A stretch of 64,000 bases of DNA. Origin: DAISJM01 sp036821485. Its GTDB lineage: Bacteria; Verrucomicrobiota; Kiritimatiellia; CAIQIC01; JAGNIJ01. A model generated the notes under the pieces. It was not told the DNA's origin. It did no database searches and saw only the letters and a program-made list of their open reading frames with translations. The DNA is taken from positions 1 through 64,000 of the forward strand of contig DAISJM010000003.1 of NCBI GenBank assembly GCA_036821485.1, read 5' to 3'. Shown here one piece after another: positions 50,601 through 56,452 of the stretch (positions within the stretch are counted from its first letter, which is position 1; every line of letters begins with the position of its first letter). A program made the position numbers and the translations under genes.

Positions 50601-50738
50601 AATCGCCCGGAACACGCACGACGCCCGCCGGGCAAACCACTTGTGCATCTGGTAGATCGGCTTGAAGGAGTTCCGCTCCGGCACCGCCAGCCGGTTGATC
50701 TCCACAATCGGAAAACTGTCTTCAATCGCGCGTTTCAT
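47676..50738 (-). CDS. DUF1156/COG1743 adenine-specific DNA methylase with zinc ribbons (PglXI-like)
   Basis: A 1020-aa protein. The N-terminus (VEINRLAVPERNSFKPIYQMHKWFARR) is the DUF1156 domain. The SAM-binding motif DPFMGGGTT lies at 91-99, followed by GCKVIGIDLNPVAW. The catalytic TDPPYAGNVNYAEL lies far downstream (about 620). Between them are several CxxC zinc-ribbon pairs (CPCCGG, CPQCGK, CPWCQK, CPKCES, CPCCRH, CACGNQ, CPACDG). This is the organisation of COG1743, the PglXI of type 3 BREX. It should modify host adenines so that self DNA escapes the system. It follows a 78-bp spacer, the largest gap in the operon. Confidence 0.9.
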   Translation of the reverse strand: MKRAIEDSFPIVEINRLAVPERNSFKPIYQMHKWFARRASCVFRAILLGALKPLPVDKDGKPTKSGAQVIMDEFYKDHTHDPDTNGKVVLDPFMGGGTTVVEALRLGCKVIGIDLNPVAWFIVKTEIEPVDLDELRAAFDRLAERKVEWSGKPLRETLLDLYKTKCPCCGGEADSIYTFWVKSAICTDQNCKKQVPLFGDYIVAQKTPSIRHFPDCDCPQCGKVFDWEIEPAAMVGDPKLLVNAGKFSAGQGRTSARWAYGRREKAEATCPWCQKSVKPRPSSSKPKRKKVELTVLLCPKCESVWQFRGPLDEKVQCPCCRHEYDPRQGNVPDKGAYLCACGNQGKIIESIRSLPEDQLLPMRPYAIQGYCPACDGPSAEDEESDGNGELFDKDDESTCKQKANAATGTNPNSILWKNNGKFFQRLDNDDLSRYQAACELWDTHRGALPHPKSKIPPGQETQRLIEHHYFHWHQMFNPRQLLALSTIVHAATAESDVSLQESLLSAFTLALNNNNSFSRFHRFTHREGKVEGVFARHDFQPKMTVCEANCWGVPAAGYGSFVHSIENIIEGKQFAARAFDWRGSEKVEGDPIAGTGALSCQSSASNIPKTRAELVVTDPPYAGNVNYAELADFFFVWLRLALATRYPHFAPEITPKAEEVVENRSRGKSAQDFEAGLTAVFSQCRAVLDPAGLLAFTFHHAEGSAWESLLQAICNAGFQIDSVIPIHGESESSLHLLDKEGAISYDLIHVCSSRLEDTKQRSWAGVRQEIRQRAREEVKMIEGGRYGQEPLAPTDRNIILIGKCLELYSEHYGKIVDHEDKPVPLHAALEEIRMMVDQLTTTESALPPELEDIDAPSYVYLTCLCDRKEIKSDEVHKATRGITEPSTLMERDLMIKGRAKRGRSYEVKSPLERLDLLKKKFGAGSASLQTTLFDEDLTQVVTPGVVFIDYVHFLIGLAENGESVMEWLEKFRGKRPQIRAALDYLARRNRNFSEPVRKILGLMDERTLFTEKKKADESSA

Positions 50739-50755
50739 GGGATAAGGCTGACCTG

Positions 50756-50779
50756 GAGGGACGAAAGAAGGGGTCCCTC
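50756..50779 (-). promoter_or_regulatory. Hairpin in the methylase 5' leader
   Basis: GAGGGAC (50756-50762) and GTCCCTC (50773-50779) can pair across a 10-nt loop in the only sizeable spacer of the defence operon, 18 bp upstream of the methylase ATG. It could tune methylase expression relative to the upstream genes. Confidence 0.35.
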
Positions 50780-50816
50780 TATTTCTCGTTGCACAAAGCG
50801 GCTTATGTAGGGTACA

Positions 50817-51623
50817 TTACTCATGCGCTGGGAGTTGGGCTTTCTTGTCCTGACCGCGGGCCGCAAGGCCGCCTGGCGCCTTTTCTTTATCTCCGCGAAT
50901 GACCTTCAAACCGCTTATCTTCCGACCATCCGCATCATAGTACACATAGATGGCCGGCTTCAGAGCCTCGAAATACGGATTCACGTTTCGGTTGGAGGCA
51001 AACTTCAAGCCGATCACCGTGGCCACGAAATCTGCCAGTTGGAGTCCGACATTCTGCGCCTGTGAAATGGCGAAGAAGGGAGTCTTTATTATCGAGTCCA
51101 TCGCCGCACCCAAACCGCTTCGCACGAAGAAGTTCGTGATCGCTTCTGCATTCTGCCGGTTGGTCTCAAAATCGCGGTCGTCAAAGACCAGTTTCGCCAT
51201 ACTGTCCGGGCGCTCAATCTTCATGAAGTTATCGATCCGCTCGAAGAGATAGCGGAATGTGAAATCCAGAGAGGTCATGTCCTCGCAGCGGAAATTCCGG
51301 AAGTCTCTGGCGAAACAGACACAGCCAAAGACCTTGAGCCCCATTCTCGTGATATAGCCAAGAAGGTCGCTTGCGAGCGCGAGGTTCTTGGATGGTTGAC
51401 CCTTCGCTGCCAGCCTGAAGACCCAGTTCTTCAGCAATTCCTTGCCCTTGATCTCCTGATCCCGGGCGAAGTCCGCTCCGAGATGCTTCAGCTTCAATTG
51501 GTAGATATCTGTCGTGATCCGCGCGAGGTTCCGCTCGGGGATGGCGATTCCACAGAGCGCCCCCAAGGAAGTGCCTTTGTAGATGCACGAATCGCGAAAT
51601 GTCTCGTCGAAGAAGAATAGCAT
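50817..51623 (-). CDS. DUF3800 protein
   Basis: A 268-aa protein beginning MLFFFDETFRDS. The early Asp-Glu is followed by VFDDRDFETNRQ and later SQAQNVGLQLADFVA. This Asp/Gln/Asp arrangement is the RNase H-like core that defines DUF3800, a family repeatedly found in mobile and defence loci. The start at 51623 lies 1 bp after the PIN gene stop, so it is tightly coupled. It may be a nuclease; no activity is established. The C-terminal tail (about 25 residues) is rich in Lys/Ala/Gly and looks disordered. Confidence 0.85.
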   Translation of the reverse strand: MLFFFDETFRDSCIYKGTSLGALCGIAIPERNLARITTDIYQLKLKHLGADFARDQEIKGKELLKNWVFRLAAKGQPSKNLALASDLLGYITRMGLKVFGCVCFARDFRNFRCEDMTSLDFTFRYLFERIDNFMKIERPDSMAKLVFDDRDFETNRQNAEAITNFFVRSGLGAAMDSIIKTPFFAISQAQNVGLQLADFVATVIGLKFASNRNVNPYFEALKPAIYVYYDADGRKISGLKVIRGDKEKAPGGLAARGQDKKAQLPAHE

Positions 51624-51624
51624 T

Positions 51625-52128
51625 CTATCCCTCCAGATCGCTTGGCCGATAGACCAAGACTCCCTTGACTGTCCCAAATGCCTGATCGGCCGAAGCGATG
51701 GCCGAGCAGTTCAATCGCCGCGCGACGGCCAGCAGGAGCGCGTCATTCGTCAGAAGGCCGAACTCGCGCTGGATGTTCATCGCTTCGATAATATCAACCG
51801 TGGTGGCCGATTCGATGCGCAGACCGATGCCGAGAAACTCGCGGACCTGGGTTTCGTATCGGGAGAGTCTGCGGACCAATTCGGGGCGCTCGGAAAGGGC
51901 ACGGGCCGGGTTCGACTTCTCGATCCAGCCGTTTTCGCGGGCCTCGACGAGCATGAGCGTGTGAACCAGTTCCGCGACCATCGGCATGGGCACAATGCCG
52001 AGCACTTCGCGCGAGGCACACCGGCGCAGAAGCTGGACGGCCTCTGGCGATTTCTGCTGGTTGGCATAGACAAGGATGTTCGTGTCTATGACAACCCATT
52101 CACCGGCCCTGATTTCGGATAGATTCAT
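51625..52128 (-). CDS. PIN-domain toxin-like RNase (VapC-like)
   Basis: A 167-aa PIN protein with the acidic set Asp15 (VIDTNILVYA), Glu at AELVHTL, Asp in LLTNDALLLAVARRL and Asp in IASAD. These residues hold Mg2+ in PIN RNases. It overlaps the upstream antitoxin-like gene by 4 bp (ATGA), the standard arrangement of antitoxin then toxin. It could be an addiction module stabilising the island or an effector triggered by the system. Confidence 0.88.
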   Translation of the reverse strand: MNLSEIRAGEWVVIDTNILVYANQQKSPEAVQLLRRCASREVLGIVPMPMVAELVHTLMLVEARENGWIEKSNPARALSERPELVRRLSRYETQVREFLGIGLRIESATTVDIIEAMNIQREFGLLTNDALLLAVARRLNCSAIASADQAFGTVKGVLVYRPSDLEG

Positions 52129-52364
52129 GAGGCGAGCATGTCCTCCTGAAGAAGTTCGTCGATCTCGTGCCGACCAAGAGCGCTACCGTGCGAGCAAAAC
52201 TTGTCGCAGGCGCGCAGGGCATCGCCGCGGGCGACCTCTTCGTGCAGGTAGTTGATCAGCGCGTCCTGAATGACGTCGGCCAACGCCCGCCCTTCACGCG
52301 CGGCCCGCTCCTTGGCCTCGACCAGGACGTCGACTTCCATGACGGTTCCGATCTTTCTCTTCAT
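52125..52364 (-). CDS. Ribbon-helix-helix antitoxin-like protein (VapB-like)
   Basis: A 79-aa protein. MKRKIGTVMEVDVLVEAKERAAREGRALADVIQDAL matches the beta strand-helix-helix of an RHH DNA-binding domain, and the C-terminal half (about 45-79) is likely the toxin-binding part. The start at MKRKIG (52364) has AGAAGGAG at good spacing, 5 bp after the PglZ stop. The longer frame would overlap pglZ. It probably neutralises the PIN toxin and may autoregulate. Confidence 0.75.
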   Translation of the reverse strand: MKRKIGTVMEVDVLVEAKERAAREGRALADVIQDALINYLHEEVARGDALRACDKFCSHGSALGRHEIDELLQEDMLAS

Positions 52365-52369
52365 GTTCG

Positions 52370-53344
52370 TTACTCCTTCTCCAAGACGATCCACGGCGTC
52401 AGCATTTCCATGAGGGACAAGCCGCCGTGACGATATACCTTGTTGGCCGACGGCCCCTTCGGCCGATTCTTGATCCGGCCGCGAAGCATCGCCAGCCGCC
52501 TTTCGTCAAAGACCTGAAGGCCCGGCTCGTTTGCCCGGTTCGGCATCTTCTCGTCGTCTCCGAAGACCTTGAACCGGTCCTGATCCAGCAATGCACAGAC
52601 ATCGTTCGGCCGCGTGGAGTCGAAGCCGGCTCCAAAGAAGATGTAACCGTGGTCGCTGGTGATGACGATGCGCCGCCCGCGCGGGATCTGCATGACAGTA
52701 TTTCGCCAGGCCGTGTCGTACAGCTTCTGCATGTCGGCGAAATGCCGGGCGAACCGTGCATCGCTGTCCTGGTAGGTGATGTCGGGGAAGGCGGACCAGA
52801 TCAGGATGGTCTCGCCGTTGACCGGGTTGACCTGATGCGTCGAAATGGCGTCGTCCATGTAGTACGCCCGAACGCCCTTTTCCTTGAGCTCCTTGCGCTG
52901 CGGCAGGGTCTTCGGGGCGATCTCTTTTCCGATCAGCCGGGCAGAGACGAAAGCGGTCGTTGTGCTCGGCAGGGCGGCCATTCCAACGGTGGCTTCTAGC
53001 ACGCGAAAGCCCGATTCCTGCGCTTTGCCAAGCAATAGCGGGATTTCCCGGAGTGAAGCACCGTCAAACACGACCACGGCAGAGCCTGCGGCCAAGTCTT
53101 CCAACAAGCCCGGAGCCTGAACCGAGCTGGCGGCGAGTTCGTCGTAGAACTGGCCCGCGGATGACGCCAGCAATTCCTCGAACGCATGGACGGCCTGCTC
53201 GCCTTGCACCAGGTAATCCTCGGGCGTGAGCGTCTTGAAGCGCTGGGGAGTCCAGACCTCATCCAGTAGCCATTTCGTCACCCACGGCAGACGCGGCTCG
53301 GGGCTCGTCAGTTTCTTCAGCATTTCTGGATTCAGTGTTCCCAT
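52370..53344 (-). CDS. Short PglZ-domain protein (alkaline phosphatase superfamily)
   Basis: A 324-aa protein with the PglZ metal-site series: Asp94 in VVVFDGASLRE, Asp231-His232 in ITSDHGYIF, and His306-Gly-Gly-x4-Glu313 in YRHGGLSLMEMLTPWI. It is much shorter than BREX PglZ, lacking the N-terminal helical region, so it is nearly a bare catalytic domain. PglZ-domain proteins accompany phage-exclusion ATPases and are thought to act on phosphodiester or nucleotide substrates. It starts 4 bp after the ATPase stop. Confidence 0.87.
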   Translation of the reverse strand: MGTLNPEMLKKLTSPEPRLPWVTKWLLDEVWTPQRFKTLTPEDYLVQGEQAVHAFEELLASSAGQFYDELAASSVQAPGLLEDLAAGSAVVVFDGASLREIPLLLGKAQESGFRVLEATVGMAALPSTTTAFVSARLIGKEIAPKTLPQRKELKEKGVRAYYMDDAISTHQVNPVNGETILIWSAFPDITYQDSDARFARHFADMQKLYDTAWRNTVMQIPRGRRIVITSDHGYIFFGAGFDSTRPNDVCALLDQDRFKVFGDDEKMPNRANEPGLQVFDERRLAMLRGRIKNRPKGPSANKVYRHGGLSLMEMLTPWIVLEKE

Positions 53345-53348
53345 GCGC

Positions 53349-55934
53349 TCACCCTCCAGCAGGAGATTGAATCTTCATCTCCGCCTTGTAGTCACCGTCC
53401 GGGAATTGGGGCAGACTCTCGACCACCTGCTCTACATCGCTCTTTCCGAGGTTCCCCGTGCGCGTGATCGTCAGGTCGGCGGTAATGTTGCCCAAACCCG
53501 TCATGGCACCCCGAAGACCGGCGGGCAACGATCCGAGGTCCGCATTCTTCTTCTCGTAGAAGATGCGAAACGTCACTTCCTTGACGATGCTGTCCGCATA
53601 GTCGGACAGTTTCACCGCGACCTCCTGCCGCAACGCGCCAAGGCTCTGGACAAAAGGAGTTTCGACCGTAGTGATGGATTCCTGGTCCTCCGGCACCGGC
53701 ACGGGTTCTTTCCCCTCCCCGCCTTCAGGGCCGCCGCCGTCCGGCGTGGGTTGATCCTTGTCCCCGAACCCGAATTCCGGGGCCATCTTCTCGTCAACGA
53801 ACGGCTCCGAGACCACGACATCGGGCCACTCGCTCTCGGCTAGCACCGGCTTACGGCCGCAGGCGCTATCCTTCTCGTGGCGCAGTCCGATTTCCTTCCG
53901 GACACAGAGACCGATCAGTGCGCCGCGAACACTGGTTACGTGTGTCGGGACCGGGTACCCAAGCGTCTCCCGATAGACCCGTTCGATGTCCTTCAGGCGC
54001 TTGCCCATGCAATCCGTGAGGCGCTCACGCAGATGCTCTTCGAAGAGCTGGACCGGGAAGAACTGTTGGCTCAACTTGCCCTCCACGTCCGACCGGGTGC
54101 AGGAGTTGCCCAACTGCTCAAGCTCAACCTGATCTTCCTCCGGCTTGGCCCCATACTTCTGAATGCAAATGTAGGTCAGCCCAGCTTTGCGGAAGGCATC
54201 CAGAATGTATGTCTTGTCCTCCTTCGCGATTCGTTCGAACTGCTTCTTCCTCTCGACGGTCCCGGCGGATGCCTGCAGGTCGCTGGCCGCGATGTAACGC
54301 TGCGCCCATTTCAGAATGTCGCCGTTCTTCAATGCGTCGAAATCCTTACTGCGAGGCTCGAGGAGGACAATCATGTTCCGATTGGTCTGCCCGAAATACA
54401 GCCCATGCCGATCCTCGGCAGAGAGGCGGCGCGGAGCCAGGACGTAGCGCAAGCGGCGGCTGTCCCGGAGGCGAAGCTCGGCCTGTGTCTGCTCCAGGTT
54501 CTGGAACACGATGGCGTCGCGGTCATTGAACAACTCGCCGGTCCAGAACTCGCAGGCCTTTGCCAGCGCCTTGGCCGGTTCAACGCTGAGGGACTTGTAC
54601 TCAACCTTTGCGCTCGGTTTCTCCTCCCGATCAAAGAAGAAGACGCCTTCCTGTTCGTGGAAGAACGTGCCGTATTTGTGGAAGGCCTTGAGCGTCCCGC
54701 GAAAGTCGTTGATGTCATCGCCGGGCTTGAGCACTTGAAGCGCGAGTTGTTCCTCAGTCATTCCGCGTGTCTTGCCCGCGGCGGCCAGCGTCGCCAGCAA
54801 GACACTTGAGACGATTTCATCGGCAAAGCGGTTCTTGCCGAGGTCTCCCAAGTCGCTCTGCGCGCACTTGACCAGATCCATCCCCGGATCGAGGTCAATC
54901 AGGCGGTTCAGAATGCTCCGGTCGCCGATGGATGCGTATGCGGCGGTGATCAGATCGGTCTTCTTGTGGGCGGTTTTGACCATCGCGCCGAGCAGTCCCA
55001 GCGCTCCGCGCGTGCCTTGGAAGAGATTGCGGGCTTGTTCCTGAATAAGCTGCAGGAGTTCAGGAGAGAAGGGGTACGCGGACTGAACCTTCGTCATGTA
55101 GTCGTCGTTTATCGGGAGCCCCTTGCGCTTCCAGTCGTTGCGATAGCTTGTCAGGACGCCTTCAACCTTCTTCTTGTCAACGCTGTCGCTGTTCTCGAAA
55201 AGGCGATGCAGCACGATCCGCGTTCGATCGGTCGCGTTCGCAAACTTCACGTCGATGCGCGGCACCCGTTTCAGTGTCGCGCCGGGTTCTTGGGCAGAGT
55301 TATAGATGCTGGCGAAGATTGTGATATTCCTGGTGTCTGAACGTTCGGCTTCCTCTGTCAGCATCTGGAGGAAGGCCAAGTTCTGGTCCTGAATGGCCTT
55401 GTCGGAAATGCTCCGGATGCCCATCTCAAGTTCATCAAGGACCAGGAAGATGTGACGGCCCTTGATAGCCCGTCTCACTTCATCGAGATTCGGACGCCCT
55501 TCGCCTTTGGCGTGTCCCTTCATGACAAGGTCCCATAGGGCGTAAAGAGGGAAGTCGGTGAATTTGTGAACAATCACTTCGATATCGTCCGGGAGGTCGC
55601 ACTTGAGCCCATGCTGAGAAAGCCATTCCTTGGCCAGCGCCCGATTCTGAGCCAGATGATAGACCAGAAGGAGCAGGTGCGATTTTCCACTGCCCTTGTA
55701 CCCCTCGAACAGGTAGAGGCCGGCGCTGCGAGCGCTGCTGCCAAAACGCTGGTGGAGATTCTCGAGAACAAAGCGTATGTCACCAGTCGGGTAGGTGAGG
55801 TTCATGAACTCCCGAGGCTGTGCTTCAAGATGCTTTCCAGCCGAGTCCCGAAGATTTTCGAGGTCAACAATGCCTTCAACTCCGTCGCCGCTAAGCACGT
55901 CCTTACGAGGCCGCAGAATATCAGAGAAGCTCAT
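53349..55934 (-). CDS. Large P-loop ATPase (DUF499/BrxC-like), first gene of defence operon
   Basis: An 861-aa protein. It begins DILRPRKDVLSGDGVEGIVDL, like DUF499 family members. It has Walker A GYKGSGKS (about 78-85) preceded by LYLFE, and Walker B IFLVLDELEMG (about 163-171). A Gly/Pro/Glu-rich linker (about 715-745) separates a C-terminal beta domain. Such ATPases form the core of BREX-like and other multi-gene phage-exclusion systems. GGAG lies six bases upstream of the ATG at 55934; the ATG at 55940 overlaps that site and is less likely. A promoter is visible just upstream. Confidence 0.85.
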   Translation of the reverse strand: MSFSDILRPRKDVLSGDGVEGIVDLENLRDSAGKHLEAQPREFMNLTYPTGDIRFVLENLHQRFGSSARSAGLYLFEGYKGSGKSHLLLLVYHLAQNRALAKEWLSQHGLKCDLPDDIEVIVHKFTDFPLYALWDLVMKGHAKGEGRPNLDEVRRAIKGRHIFLVLDELEMGIRSISDKAIQDQNLAFLQMLTEEAERSDTRNITIFASIYNSAQEPGATLKRVPRIDVKFANATDRTRIVLHRLFENSDSVDKKKVEGVLTSYRNDWKRKGLPINDDYMTKVQSAYPFSPELLQLIQEQARNLFQGTRGALGLLGAMVKTAHKKTDLITAAYASIGDRSILNRLIDLDPGMDLVKCAQSDLGDLGKNRFADEIVSSVLLATLAAAGKTRGMTEEQLALQVLKPGDDINDFRGTLKAFHKYGTFFHEQEGVFFFDREEKPSAKVEYKSLSVEPAKALAKACEFWTGELFNDRDAIVFQNLEQTQAELRLRDSRRLRYVLAPRRLSAEDRHGLYFGQTNRNMIVLLEPRSKDFDALKNGDILKWAQRYIAASDLQASAGTVERKKQFERIAKEDKTYILDAFRKAGLTYICIQKYGAKPEEDQVELEQLGNSCTRSDVEGKLSQQFFPVQLFEEHLRERLTDCMGKRLKDIERVYRETLGYPVPTHVTSVRGALIGLCVRKEIGLRHEKDSACGRKPVLAESEWPDVVVSEPFVDEKMAPEFGFGDKDQPTPDGGGPEGGEGKEPVPVPEDQESITTVETPFVQSLGALRQEVAVKLSDYADSIVKEVTFRIFYEKKNADLGSLPAGLRGAMTGLGNITADLTITRTGNLGKSDVEQVVESLPQFPDGDYKAEMKIQSPAGG

Positions 55935-55957
55935 ATCCATCTCCAGTGTTTGACTTT

Positions 55958-56043
55958 AAAGTACGTGATGTTTTGGCGCGTGTCAACATTAAATACAGAA
56001 ATCTAGATACTGTCTTGACACGCAATCGCATCGGTGGCATATG
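55958..56043. promoter_or_regulatory. Divergent promoter pair with operator-like inverted repeat
   Basis: GCGTGTCAA (55978-55986) and TTGACACGC (56015-56023) are perfect inverted repeats. Each contains a consensus -35: leftward TTGACA (55986-55981) with TACTTT 17 bp on (55963-55958), and rightward TTGACA (56015-56020) with CATATG 17 bp on (56038-56043). The AT-rich 28-bp centre separates them. Both -35 boxes share the extra CGC, so one regulator could control the defence operon and the 98-aa gene together. Confidence 0.65.
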
Positions 56044-56078
56044 TTCGTCCAACAATCAAGAAAGGAGTCTGGATAATC

Positions 56079-56375
56079 ATGAAGACGGCACAGCAAGTAT
56101 ACGATTCCCTCGTAGCCTATCTGAGGCGGTTCAGCAACCCAGCATCGGCATGGTATGCCGGTATCGCTGCAGATCCCAGAGAAAGGCTCTTTGTGGAGCA
56201 TGGCGTGGATGAAAACAACGGGCAGTGGGCGTATGACACCTGCTCAACGGCTGACGATGCCAGGGCTGTTGAAGCAGCACTCATCAAACTCGGATGCAAG
56301 GGCGGGGGTGGAGGCGGCGACAACACAACGAGGAGTTGTTACGTCTACCTCATCACGAATGCTACTCGAGAGTGA
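56079..56375 (+). CDS. 98-aa protein divergent from defence operon, possibly GIY-YIG-like
   Basis: It starts MKTAQQVYDSLVAYL. It has WYAGIAADPRERLFVEHGV (about 40-58), an Ala/Glu-rich helix ARAVEAALI, a run of six glycines and a YVYLIT end. The WYAGIxxDPxxRLxxEH segment followed by a helix with a central Glu recalls the GIY-YIG nuclease fold, but the canonical first tyrosine motif is altered; this is inference. AAGGAG lies 11 bases upstream. It shares the inverted-repeat promoter with the defence operon, so it may be a regulator or effector of it. Confidence 0.6.
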   Translation: MKTAQQVYDSLVAYLRRFSNPASAWYAGIAADPRERLFVEHGVDENNGQWAYDTCSTADDARAVEAALIKLGCKGGGGGGDNTTRSCYVYLITNATRE

Positions 56376-56452
56376 TTCCGGAGTCGGTGGCGCACACTCT
56401 TCAAACCCGCCGTAGCACGCTATGCGAGATACGCCTCGCTGGTTTCCATCGC

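Larger units (their letters stand above)
44411..56375. mobile_element. Defence island next to tRNA-Val (probable genomic island)
   Basis: Eight genes in one leftward operon, plus one divergent gene, fill the interval between tRNA-Val and the phosphoketolase gene. Content is defence-type throughout: ATPase, PglZ, toxin-antitoxin, DUF3800, methylase and helicase. The last stop codon is 8 bp from the tRNA 3' end, a usual integration point. Composition looks less GC-rich in parts: a hand count of 49201-49260 gives 29 G+C of 60, versus 39 of 60 for 61501-61560. No integrase and no repeat of the tRNA 3' end at the far boundary was found, so the limits are provisional. Confidence 0.6.

Noticed and set aside
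44419..50738. DISARM class 1
   Set aside because: The SNF2 helicase and methylase would fit, but DrmA, DrmB and DrmC are absent, and PglZ with a DUF499/BrxC-like ATPase points to the BREX side.
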